Source: DASYXW01 sp035934405
Lineage (GTDB): Bacteria > Acidobacteriota > Terriglobia > UBA7540
DNA length: 16,548 nt
Assembly: GCA_035934405.1 (NCBI GenBank)
Contig: DASYXW010000099.1
Coordinates: forward strand, 1 to 16,548
Direction of reading: 5' to 3'
How positions within the stretch are numbered: position 1 is the first letter of the stretch; the number at the start of each line of letters is the position of its first letter. The notes under the pieces are model-generated. The model was given only the letters and a program-made list of their open reading frames with translations, was not told where the DNA came from and did no database searches. This document shows, in pieces, positions 1 through 6,746 of this stretch. The position numbers were made by a program, and so were the translations under genes.

Positions 1-373
1 ATCCCATCATTACGGCCCGCGCGTTGGGGAATCGAGTGAGCAAATAGTCAAGCGCCGCGCGCGCGTCCTCACGCTCGCCACGGCCGTCGTCAAAGGCTCC
101 CGCGCTCTTCCCTACGCCGCGAAAGTTGAATCGCAGGCACGCGGCGCCCGCTTCGAGCGCGCCCTTGGCGGCGCGGAACACGGCCTTGGTGTGCATGGTC
201 CCCCCGTAGAGCGGATGCGGATGGCAAACCACCGCGGCCATCATCGGCTGAGTATTCGAGTCCGATTCAAGCATCGCTTCAAGCGCGCCTGCCGGGCCCG
301 GAATCATTAGGCGTTCGATTCGCGTAAGGCTCTCCGGGTCTGCGGTCGTGCGGTCGAGCCGCGACCCGAGCAA
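1..373 (-). CDS. Alpha/beta hydrolase, COG2945-like (partial, C-terminus outside window)
   Basis: Reverse-strand translation gives a protein reading ERLMIPGPAGALEAML, then VVCHPHPLYGGTMHTKAVF, then LRFNFRGVGKSAGAFDDG. The HPHPxxGGTM oxyanion-loop strand and the FNFRGVGxS segment are typical of the small alpha/beta hydrolases related to dienelactone hydrolase. The nucleophile elbow (GxSxG) should lie just beyond the left edge, so catalytic competence cannot be judged. The substrate is unknown; these are cytosolic esterase-like enzymes. The start is uncertain: the frame is open to a TGA near 430. Candidate starts are TTG at 373 and ATG at 307, neither with a good Shine-Dalgarno. I prefer 373 because the conserved ERL strand precedes the ATG. 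It is divergent from the SH3 gene, with only about 50 bp between them for both promoters. Confidence 0.8.
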   Translation of the reverse strand, partial: MLGSRLDRTTADPESLTRIERLMIPGPAGALEAMLESDSNTQPMMAAVVCHPHPLYGGTMHTKAVFRAAKGALEAGAACLRFNFRGVGKSAGAFDDGRGEREDARAALDYLLTRFPNARAVMMG

Positions 374-426
374 TAGTGTAGAATGGTTTTCCTGGCCTGT
401 CAGGAGACCCCGGCTGAGGTGAACCC

Positions 427-1446
427 ATCAAGAAGGCGCTCATCGTTTTTTTGCTGACCGCAGCCGGCGCCGCCGCCTACTATGAATTTCATTACGTCCC
501 GGCGCATCGCGCGCCGGGCGAAGCCGCCTACGTCCTGCCGCAATCACTCGATGTCGTCGACACCACGGCGGAACTGCGGAACGTGGTGGCCACGATCAAG
601 TCGGGCGATCGCGTGCGAGTGCTGGCGCGCACGCCGAATTGGGCGCAGATTCGCGTCGCCGACGGCCGCACCGGCTGGGTGGAAGGCAAGAACCTTCTGG
701 ACGCGCAGACCTATCAGAAAGGCCAAGGACTCCTAAAGAAGTTGCAGAACTCCGTCCCGCAGGCGGCGGGACACACGTCCGCAGTGACCAGCCTTCACCT
801 CGATCCGGGGCGCGATGGGACGGTGCTCGGCGAGCTTCCGCAGAGCGTCAAGATCGACGTGTTTGGCCGGCGCCTGATTCGCCGGCACGCGGATGAAACC
901 GGCGCGCCGAAATCCGCGGTCCGCGATGCCTGGTACCTGGTCCGCACCAGCTCGCAAGCGGGTTGGGTGTTGGGACGGCTGGTGGATCTGGACGTGCCGC
1001 CGGCGCTTGCGCCTTACGCCGCAGGCGTCAACATGGTCGCCTGGCAAGTCTTGAAGACGGTGACCGACGGCGGCAAGCAGGTGCCGGAGTATCTCGTTGC
1101 CGACCGCATCGGCGCGGAGAACGTCGACTTTAATCACATCCGTGTGTTCACCTGGTGGGTGAAGCATCACAAGTATGTGACCGCTTATGTGGAAAGCAAT
1201 CTCGCAGGCTATTTCCCAATCCAGGTCGTGCGTCCCACTGCTGCGAACCCGGCGCAGGCCTCGGCTGCGTTCCGCCTGCGTCTGGTAGATTCCGGCGGTC
1301 ACAGGTTTCAGAAGGTGTACGGCATGTTCGATACCATCGTCCGTCCACTGGGGACCGTGGACGGATGGGAGAGCCAGGCGATGCCTGAGCCGGCGGCGCC
1401 GGCGCGTCGGCGTGGAGCGAGGCGCCGGCGCCGCGGTCACCGGTAA
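427..1446 (+). CDS. Membrane-anchored SH3-domain protein
   Basis: The N-terminus IKKALIVFLLTAAGAAAYYE is a basic-hydrophobic signal anchor. It is followed by two bacterial-SH3-like segments: the first around VATIKSGDRVRVLARTPNWAQIRV...GRTGWVEG and the second around GTVLGELPQSVKIDVFGRR...WYLVRTSSQAGWVLGRLV. Such domains usually sit in envelope proteins that touch peptidoglycan. The C-terminal half, with a VFTWWVKHHKYVTAYVES stretch, is unrecognised and probably globular. The tail is proline/arginine-rich (ARRRGARRRRRGHR). Start choice is odd. The only ordinary start codon in frame is TTG at 451, which would cut the anchor in half and has no ribosome site. Eight codons upstream, ATC at 427 follows a GAGGTG Shine-Dalgarno (416-421) by 5 nt and restores a complete KKALIVFLL anchor; I use it. 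Conventional gene callers would give 451-1446. The stop codon begins a short decamer repeat. Confidence 0.75.
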   Translation: MKKALIVFLLTAAGAAAYYEFHYVPAHRAPGEAAYVLPQSLDVVDTTAELRNVVATIKSGDRVRVLARTPNWAQIRVADGRTGWVEGKNLLDAQTYQKGQGLLKKLQNSVPQAAGHTSAVTSLHLDPGRDGTVLGELPQSVKIDVFGRRLIRRHADETGAPKSAVRDAWYLVRTSSQAGWVLGRLVDLDVPPALAPYAAGVNMVAWQVLKTVTDGGKQVPEYLVADRIGAENVDFNHIRVFTWWVKHHKYVTAYVESNLAGYFPIQVVRPTAANPAQASAAFRLRLVDSGGHRFQKVYGMFDTIVRPLGTVDGWESQAMPEPAAPARRRGARRRRRGHR

Positions 1447-1478
1447 GGGCTGCTAAGGGCCGATGAGGGCCAATAAGG
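1444..1478. repeat. Decamer direct repeat (3.5 copies)
   Basis: Units TAAGGGCTGC, TAAGGGCCGA and TGAGGGCCAA followed by TAAGG lie end to end. The first TAA is the stop codon of the SH3-domain gene. The repeat occupies the gap before the PlsC-like gene. No hairpin or T-tract is evident. Confidence 0.6.
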
Positions 1479-1524
1479 TATAGACACTTTGCCTAGCGTC
1501 CAATCGATCTAAGAACAGGAGAGG

Positions 1525-2913
1525 ATGATGCCTTCCGAGATCCTCTTGAAAGAGCAGCGACGGGATGAGATACCGTTGCGTTACCGGTTTTTTCGGACTC
1601 TGCTTCGGACTAGCTTTGCGCTTTCCCGCCGCACAATCCGACTGCTTGGGGCTGAATTTTTGCCGGATTCGGGCGCCACGCTCTTCTTTGTGGGCCGCCC
1701 GGCGCGATTCCACGACGCGTTGGTTCTGGTCGCGGTGATGGAACGCGAAGTGCGGTGCCTGGTGGACGAGGCGCTTCTACTCGGGCCGCTGCGTCGCGTT
1801 TGGGCGTGGGGTCTCGGGATGATTCCGGTGGAGTCAGGAAAAGATGCGTCGCGGCAGTGCGTGTCCGCCGCCCGCCGCGTTCTCCTCGCCGAAGGCGCGA
1901 TCGTGGTCTTCGCTCCGCCGGCGACACGGGACGCGTGCTCGCCATGTGGCCTGCCCGCGGCGGCGATTGCGCTCGCGGCAGACGCTGAGGTGGCAGAGCG
2001 GCCTCCGTTGATGATTTTGCCCGTGCACCTGTTTCTGCCTTCACCACGCTCTTCGGCTCGCGAATCGCTCGTCTATGTCACGGAGCCCATTTTCTCCGAG
2101 GACTATGGCGGGCAGCGAGGCGACGATTCCCCAGATCCTGTCGCGAGCCTGGCCGCGGCGCTAAGCCTTGCCGTACGTCCGAGCGCCTTTCGGCTTCAGC
2201 CTGAGGCCGTGGGGCGTCTATTGTCCGCGATGGAAGAGGTATTGCGTGGTGATCTCGCGGAGCTTTGGGTAACGCGGCCGAACTGGAAACAAACCGCTGA
2301 GGACTTCACGCTCAGCCAGCGCGTAAAGGATTGGACTGACGAAACGAACGAAACCGATCCCGCCGCGCTTGTGGATTGGCGGGAATCGCTCGACGCCTAC
2401 CGTGAGGCGCGAAGACTGCGGTCGCTGCGGCAACTTCAGATGGAGACGGAGGAACAACTCCGCTCGCCCTGGGGCCGGCTGACGATTTGGGCGGAGAGCA
2501 TCGGTGGTGTTCCACTGGCGCTCTGGGGTTTGTTGAATCATCTTCTGGCCGGTCTCATCATGCTCGGAGTGGGATTGTTGAAGAGAGGATCTCAGCCCGT
2601 TTCTTCGGGAGGGTCTGCCGCCCGCGCCGGTATTGTTCTCTGCTGTTATGCCGGCCAGATCGCTCTCGTGGCCCATGCGCTCGGACGAGCGGCGGCAGGG
2701 TACTACGCCCTCACACTGCCGGTCTCGGGGGCCTACCTGTGGCGATACTACTGGCTCTTCCGGCATCGCACGCGCGTCCTCCTGGCGCTGGCGGCTCCGG
2801 TCGGAGAGGCCAAGTTGCGTCGCCTGCACCACGACCTTGTGGCTAGGTTCGATGAGGCGCAGCGAGCGTACGCTGAAAAATCCGTACTTGAGCGCAGCCC
2901 TTCAACCAACTGA
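1525..2913 (+). CDS. PlsC-fold acyltransferase-like protein with degenerate active site
   Basis: 462 aa. Residues 45-190 follow the glycerophosphate acyltransferase fold: a VGRPARFHDALVL block where the catalytic HxxxxD belongs, GMIPVESG (98-105) matching motif II, and GAIVVFAPPATRD (124-136) at the FPEGTRS position. The HxxxxD histidine aligns with Pro59 (Asp64 is kept), and the PEG of motif III reads PPA. If the alignment is right, ordinary acyl transfer looks impaired or lost. The C-terminal half has a charged helical stretch (280-315), then two hydrophobic blocks (325-352 and 367-415) that should place it in the inner membrane, as in bacterial PlsC relatives with membrane tails. Two start codons lie in tandem. 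ATG at 1528 is 6 nt from AGGAG (1517-1521), ATG at 1525 only 3 nt, so 1528 may be the true start. It is an intact ORF with chromosomal-style codon use, so not an obvious pseudogene. Confidence 0.75.
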   Translation: MMPSEILLKEQRRDEIPLRYRFFRTLLRTSFALSRRTIRLLGAEFLPDSGATLFFVGRPARFHDALVLVAVMEREVRCLVDEALLLGPLRRVWAWGLGMIPVESGKDASRQCVSAARRVLLAEGAIVVFAPPATRDACSPCGLPAAAIALAADAEVAERPPLMILPVHLFLPSPRSSARESLVYVTEPIFSEDYGGQRGDDSPDPVASLAAALSLAVRPSAFRLQPEAVGRLLSAMEEVLRGDLAELWVTRPNWKQTAEDFTLSQRVKDWTDETNETDPAALVDWRESLDAYREARRLRSLRQLQMETEEQLRSPWGRLTIWAESIGGVPLALWGLLNHLLAGLIMLGVGLLKRGSQPVSSGGSAARAGIVLCCYAGQIALVAHALGRAAAGYYALTLPVSGAYLWRYYWLFRHRTRVLLALAAPVGEAKLRRLHHDLVARFDEAQRAYAEKSVLERSPSTN

Positions 2914-2973
2914 CCGCCGGTGCTCAGGGTACCCAGCCAGGATCATCGACGGCAATACAACGGAGCCCGCAAA

Positions 2974-3924
2974 ATGGCAATCTTTCTTTCTGAGGCCGAC
3001 GTCCAGGAGCTCCTCCCCATGGAACGCGCCCTGGAGCGCGTTGAAGCAAGCCTCCTTCAGCAGCACCGGGGGACGGCCGTCAACCGGTCGCGCGAGAGGA
3101 TCCTGCTGCCCCACACTTCGCTGCACTACATGGCGGCGGCCCTTACGGAAGAGGGAATGCTCGGGATGAAGGTCTACACGGTGTCGCGCGAGACGTTGCG
3201 ATTCATGGTGCTGCTTTATGACGCCGAAAACGGTGAATTGCTGGCGCTGCTCGAGGCAGACCACCTGGGACGCCTTCGCACCGGAGCCGCGAGCGGAGTG
3301 GCGACGAAATACATGGCGCGTCCCGATGCTAGCCGGCTTGGACTAATCGGCAGCGGCTGGCAGGCGTGCACGCAGCTCGAAGCCGTGTCCCGCGTGCGAA
3401 AGCTCAACGCTGTGAAGGTGTTCAGCCGCAATGAGGCGCGGCGCCGCGAGTTCTGCCGGGAGATGAGTGAAAACCTCCAGCTTGCAGTCGAGCCAGCGGC
3501 AGACGCCGAGACCGCCGCGCGTTTCGGCGATATTGTGGTCACGGCGACCACGTCACGCGAGCCGGTATTGCGCGGTGCGTGGCTTCGCCTCGGAACCCAC
3601 GTGAACGCCATCGGAGCCAATATGCTCAATCGCCGTGAACTGGATGACGAGGCGCTTGCCCGCGCCGGCGTGATCGCTGTCGATTCGATCGAGCAAGCCC
3701 GCGAGGAAGCTGGAGATCTCGCACACGGCCTGACTGCGCGGCCCGACGGTTGGGACGATATAGTGGAATTGCATGAGATCGTGTCGGGGGCAACAGCGGG
3801 ACGATGCGCTGAGGACGACGTCACCGTGTTTAAGTCATCCGGCATCGCGCTCTGGGACGTGGCGGCCGCTGGGTACGTCTACCGCTCAGCCCTTGAGAGG
3901 GAGAAAGGAAGGAAGGTCGGCTGA
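2974..3924 (+). CDS. Ornithine cyclodeaminase / mu-crystallin family protein
   Basis: 316 aa, the family's usual length. Visible landmarks are ERILLP with Arg42, GMKVYT with Lys66, and LGRLRTGAASG with Arg102, the positions that bind substrate carboxylate and amine in this family. A Rossmann loop GLIGSGWQA (123-131) binds NAD(P), and KSSGIALWDVAAAG (287-300) is the family's C-terminal signature. At the position of the cyclodeaminase catalytic aspartate (GGDxPGKTEL type) this protein reads GANMLNRREL, an asparagine at 216. That pattern is common in relatives acting as imine reductases, amino-acid dehydrogenases or opine/siderophore precursor enzymes, so a true ornithine cyclodeaminase function should not be assumed. 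ATG at 2974 is preceded by GGAG (2962-2965) at 8 nt. An in-frame GTG at 2920 exists but extends into unconserved sequence. The gene follows the PlsC-like gene by 60 bp and may be co-transcribed with it. Confidence 0.88.
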   Translation: MAIFLSEADVQELLPMERALERVEASLLQQHRGTAVNRSRERILLPHTSLHYMAAALTEEGMLGMKVYTVSRETLRFMVLLYDAENGELLALLEADHLGRLRTGAASGVATKYMARPDASRLGLIGSGWQACTQLEAVSRVRKLNAVKVFSRNEARRREFCREMSENLQLAVEPAADAETAARFGDIVVTATTSREPVLRGAWLRLGTHVNAIGANMLNRRELDDEALARAGVIAVDSIEQAREEAGDLAHGLTARPDGWDDIVELHEIVSGATAGRCAEDDVTVFKSSGIALWDVAAAGYVYRSALEREKGRKVG

Positions 3925-3992
3925 TGGGAAAAATGAGGTTCCGCCGCAGCGTGTTCTTTAGACGCTACGCTGGGCTTGCCCTCGTGGGCTAG
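3924..3992 (+). CDS. Possible 22-aa leader-like peptide
   Basis: The TGA of the cyclodeaminase-family gene overlaps an ATG (TGATG, 3922-3926), opening a basic 22-residue frame MGKMRFRRSVFFRRYAGLAL followed by VG and a stop. The one-base overlap is a classic translational-coupling layout, and AAAGGAAGG lies about 13 nt upstream. There is no other support, and chance is quite possible. Confidence 0.2.
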   Translation: MGKMRFRRSVFFRRYAGLALVG

Positions 3993-4008
3993 AGCACGAC
4001 TCTAGCCC
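3986..4008. terminator. Hairpin between convergent genes, no T-tract
   Basis: A perfect 9-bp inverted repeat GGGCTAGAG-CACGA-CTCTAGCCC lies between the plus-strand cyclodeaminase gene and the converging minus-strand membrane gene. A strong stem in a convergent gap suggests a bidirectional transcript end. Neither side has a run of T, so this is not a canonical intrinsic terminator. Confidence 0.35.
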
Positions 4009-4085
4009 CGATTTGCCGGTGACAAGCAGGATTCCCCCGTCGGTGAGGAGCATGAATCACCGCGCCGCTCATTAAGAGTCGAATG

Positions 4086-4727
4086 TCAGCACGCCGGGCT
4101 GGTTTCGCCCTCCCTGGTTTCATTCCGGGGAGCCGCGTCCCGGTGGCGTGGTGTTTCTAGCGCTCGCCGTTGTGAGACGCGGCTAGCAGGAATGGCTCCG
4201 AGCGTCCCAGCCACCGAAATTGAGGCAAAAGCGGTCCGCTCGGCGTTTTCGGCTCTCAATGCGTGCAACATGGAGTCGATCCACAGCGGCAACCGGTCAA
4301 GCCTGAGGTTGGAGAAGGCGATCAGCAGGAAAATCGCCGGTCCGAAGAAGGCGATGTTCCTGAGCCAGGTTCTCACCTGGGGCGGAACATTAGTGCCGAA
4401 GGCACGGGCGAACAGATTCAGCGCCACCATTCCTCCCACGCCCCACAACAGGCTGCGGTTCACAGGGCAGTCGCGCCGCGCCGCCGCCACCACCAGCACG
4501 CCGGCTGTAAGCAGGTAGGTCACGACGTCGTCGGCCGCGCGCACGTGGTCGATCCATTTCGGCCAACCCGCCGCCAGACCCCAGGCGGCGACGAGTTGCA
4601 TGAAGACTCCGAAGCAAAGCCAGAGTGTGAACATCTGGTTCTTGCGATGGTAGCCTTGATAGAGGTAGAGCAGCGACAAACTGAATAGGACGCAGGCGTC
4701 CAGAATCCAGAATGCTGTCGATTTCAT
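4086..4727 (-). CDS. Five-helix membrane protein of unknown function
   Basis: 213 aa with five hydrophobic segments, roughly at residues 5-23, 32-53, 68-82, 93-110 and 123-140. A polar, arginine-rich C-terminal tail (185-213) is probably cytoplasmic. Residues between segments include an YLYQGYHRKNQ loop and KWIDHVRAADD. I do not recognise the family. The start is well supported: ATG at 4727 is preceded by AGGAGGT at about 8 nt. It is transcribed toward the cyclodeaminase gene. Its long upstream gap holds an AT-rich palindromic tract that may control it. It may belong to the host chromosome rather than the virion operon to its right; nothing in it looks viral. Confidence 0.7.
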   Translation of the reverse strand: MKSTAFWILDACVLFSLSLLYLYQGYHRKNQMFTLWLCFGVFMQLVAAWGLAAGWPKWIDHVRAADDVVTYLLTAGVLVVAAARRDCPVNRSLLWGVGGMVALNLFARAFGTNVPPQVRTWLRNIAFFGPAIFLLIAFSNLRLDRLPLWIDSMLHALRAENAERTAFASISVAGTLGAIPASRVSQRRALETPRHRDAAPRNETREGETSPAC

Positions 4728-4995
4728 AACCGGGGACCTCCTGTGCGATGGATGCCCGTCTAACCTTTCTTCGGTCCCCGGCTGCCCGTCGGGCTCATTA
4801 CAAAGAGTGCGGCCATGGAAACATGAGGTTTCAGCTCCCTTCTGACGCGGGATGTGAGCGTCAAAAAGCGAGCCTACGCCTAGCCTAGAACCATGTAAAG
4901 GTAAAACATATCTTTTATATATTATACATTCATAACATTAATAACATCTGATACATGTATAACGTTCATAACGTTATTGACCCATAGAAGCAACA
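4728..4995. other. Gap between membrane gene and virion operon, no gene
   Basis: 268 bp without a credible coding frame. The half next to the membrane gene is GC-rich with a small GCCCG-TC-GGGC hairpin near 4782. The right half (about 4896-4980) turns abruptly AT-rich and palindromic. No tRNA, attachment site or integrase was found here, although this is where the edge of the viral block appears to lie. Confidence 0.6.
4896..4980. promoter_or_regulatory. AT-rich palindromic tract, probable operator/promoter region
   Basis: About 85 bp of very AT-rich sequence in a GC-rich neighbourhood. It contains a perfect 8-bp inverted repeat ATAACGTT-CAT-AACGTTAT (4959-4977), a perfect 10-bp palindrome ATACATGTAT (4951-4960), and further copies of the ATAAC core (CATAACATT, AATAACAT) at 4931-4947. 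On the minus strand a TATAAT (about 4920-4925) points toward the membrane gene, but no good -35 is present at 17 bp. Tandem half-sites of one core suggest a transcription-factor array. The tract also lies 18 nt beyond the stop of the last minus-strand gene of the viral block. Confidence 0.45.
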
Positions 4996-5217
4996 CTAAG
5001 GCGGCTCATTCAAATGGAGACGACGGATGAAGTGTTCGATCGGCTCATCAGCGTGGGCCTCCTGTTCGTAGATTTCAATGACTCGCTCAAGCACGATGCC
5101 CACGACTTCGGCCTTCTTGCGCAGACTGCGGTCACACCACACCTCGAGCGTTCTGAACTTGGAGACGGGAAGTCTCCCGCCTACGGTGATTTCAAGCTTT
5201 TCTCGCTTTGTCTTCAT
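4996..5217 (-). CDS. Small charged protein, unknown (73 aa)
   Basis: MKTKREKLEITVGGRLPVSK starts a 73-residue, charged and probably helical protein (residues 30-70). It is the last gene at the downstream end of the virion block. ATG at 5217 is chosen because GGAAGG sits 6 nt upstream; longer in-frame starts at 5232 and 5289 have poorer sites and unlikely N-termini. No family is recognised. A short beta strand followed by helices is loosely like small DNA-binding regulators, but nothing more can be said. It may be a viral accessory gene or a resident gene. Confidence 0.55.
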   Translation of the reverse strand: MKTKREKLEITVGGRLPVSKFRTLEVWCDRSLRKKAEVVGIVLERVIEIYEQEAHADEPIEHFIRRLHLNEPP

Positions 5218-5376
5218 GTAGAACCTTCCCATGTTTCCGGAATCGGCCCCGGCGACGGTTGCTGGTAACATAAGTGGACCTCGCTCCAAGCTCGATTTTG
5301 CCCCGACTGACCAGCCTAGAACGACCCTTCAGCCGGTCCCTCCAATGTCTTCGGACCATGTCCCTTTAGTTGATCC

Positions 5377-6027
5377 CTACCATACTTCAACCTGGGCGGT
5401 GACTCCCGGGCCGGATGCCACGAGGTAAAGATTCGCCGCGTCGAACATGGGTGCCGGCTGGAACCAGATCGCGCCACTTGAAGTCATCTGAACGGTGGCG
5501 CCTACCGGCGTGCGCCCGAGCAAGTGCGCAACGGTGAAGTTGCCCGGTGTCGCCGGAGCCAAAGCCACCTGCCCGTAAAGTCTCGTCCCCGGAGCGACTG
5601 AGGTAACCGCGGTGGCGCTAGTGACCGCGCGCCCGACCAAGGCGTCACCGGCCGAGGCGCCGACGGCTGATGCCTGGTAGTAGAAGCCCGAGATCGAGTT
5701 GTAGAAAAGATACTGCGTCGAGCTGCCTGCGGCCGGACTGAGAACCGGGGCCGCGGCCGGCGCGTAGCGCAAACCTTGCGCGTACAGAACGCCTGGGGTC
5801 AGGCCGGGCGTGAGCGTCGGAGCGGTGGACAACGTGAAGCCGGACACGACGCCATTGAGCCCGAGATCCTGGAACTGCAGGTCGGTGATAAACGCGACGT
5901 TGGAGTCGAGCAGGAGCCAATTCGCGTCCTGGTCGGCTTCGTAGCCGGTCAACCCGTGCTGCGGCTGGACCAGCCCCTTTCTCGGCAAAATGGTTCGGCT
6001 GACGGCCATGGTTTTTGCCAAGGTCAA
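5377..6027 (-). CDS. Tail fibre-like virion protein with C-terminal beta domain
   Basis: 216 aa. The N-terminal 50 residues (SRTILPRKGLVQPQHGLTGY, then DANWLLLDSNVAFITD) look like the attachment region of a phage fibre. A Gly/Ala/Ser/Thr-rich beta-strand middle (60-150) follows. The C-terminal block (about 160-216) reads VAHLLGRTPVGATVQMTSSG, then DAANLYLVASG and QVEVW, a small beta domain ending in VxVW that recurs in phage fibres. A related block appears in the 89-aa head-side protein at 15929-16198. The likely role is a host-contact or adsorption protein at the tail end. Start uncertain: TTG at 6027 or ATG at 6009, neither with a clear Shine-Dalgarno; the frame is open back to a TAA near 6070. 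The gene lies downstream of the 160-aa gene by 76 bp. Confidence 0.6.
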   Translation of the reverse strand: MTLAKTMAVSRTILPRKGLVQPQHGLTGYEADQDANWLLLDSNVAFITDLQFQDLGLNGVVSGFTLSTAPTLTPGLTPGVLYAQGLRYAPAAAPVLSPAAGSSTQYLFYNSISGFYYQASAVGASAGDALVGRAVTSATAVTSVAPGTRLYGQVALAPATPGNFTVAHLLGRTPVGATVQMTSSGAIWFQPAPMFDAANLYLVASGPGVTAQVEVW

Positions 6028-6103
6028 ACGCGGAGTGCAGGCGAAGCGAATTGGTTTCCGCTGGCCTTACTCACCGCCTATTTGCCTTAATGACTCTCCC
6101 TCT

Positions 6104-6586
6104 TCAATTCAAAACGTTTACGCTCGAGCGGGCCCCGAGACAAAACACCTTGACGGTCCCCTGGGCCTGAGCCGAGTTCCCGGAGAAATACACCTGGCAA
6201 GTTAACTGTCCCGTTGTGTCGTTGATGTCCAGTTGGTAAGGAACCGAGACCAGGTTCCCGGTTCCAAGATCGCTCGCCGCCAATGCAGGAAACGTGGCTT
6301 GCCCTGGCACAAAACCCGCTGCTGGCTGGCGGCTGGAGGCAAAGATCGGGAAATACGCGCACTCGGCGCGTGAATAAGCATACCCATCCACAGGACTGGT
6401 CGGAGTCGGCACTGTGTTGCCACCCGTGAAAAACCCCATATAGAAAATCTCCACCCGAACCGCCGCGAACTTGGCGTTATGGCTGATCTTCAGTATTGAA
6501 TCGTCGGTTAGCGGCTGGCCCCCGACGATGACAGAATCCGCCAAATCAAAAAAACCAGGAATCGAGCTGAAAGTTAACTGGCTCAC
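6104..6586 (-). CDS. Virion-associated protein, unknown (160 aa)
   Basis: 160 aa from a GTG start (6586). The composition is beta-rich, with few charges in the middle (FTGGNTVPTPTSPVDGYAYS). SVIVGGQPLTDDSILKISHN is near the start and QLTCQVYFSGNSAQAQGTVK near the end. This pattern is common in tail-tip or decoration proteins. I do not recognise a family. Position between the giant hub protein and the fibre-like protein suggests a tail-tip component or fibre adaptor. A GGAG lies about 11 nt before the GTG, which is a long spacing. Confidence 0.55.
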   Translation of the reverse strand: MSQLTFSSIPGFFDLADSVIVGGQPLTDDSILKISHNAKFAAVRVEIFYMGFFTGGNTVPTPTSPVDGYAYSRAECAYFPIFASSRQPAAGFVPGQATFPALAASDLGTGNLVSVPYQLDINDTTGQLTCQVYFSGNSAQAQGTVKVFCLGARSSVNVLN

Positions 6587-6746
6587 GATCGCTGCGCTCC
6601 GATTTCAAATTCCCACACTCCAGATCACATTCCAGTCACAGATTCCGGATTTTCAGGCCACACAGGTTCTACTCCCTCGCCGAATTTTCCGGCCTCCGGC
6701 CGCCGATTCCTCGTCCCAGCTCCCCGTTCAGAACCGCAGTTGGCCG
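6587..6746. other. 160-bp gap with degenerate short repeats
   Basis: No gene seen. The stretch at about 6600-6670 is rich in ATTCC, TTCCA and TTTCA words at roughly 7-nt intervals, like a decayed version of the clean heptamer arrays upstream in the operon. No convincing hairpin or T-tract. Confidence 0.35.

Noticed and set aside
733..1440. Long minus-strand ORF (235 codons) opposite the SH3-domain gene
   Set aside because: It is the antisense shadow of a gene with clear SH3-like sequence; its translation is arginine/histidine-rich and shows no domain.
2218..2832. Minus-strand ORF of 204 codons opposite the PlsC-like gene
   Set aside because: Shadow of a well-supported membrane-associated protein; no ribosome site or domain.
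4920..4925. Minus-strand TATAAT as a complete promoter for the membrane gene
   Set aside because: No acceptable -35 at 16-18 bp; listed only as part of the regulatory tract.
4882..5322. 10-bp direct repeat AGCCTAGAAC (4882-4891 and 5313-5322) as attachment sites
   Set aside because: Too short to be meaningful, it encloses only the 73-aa gene, and no integrase or tRNA is nearby.
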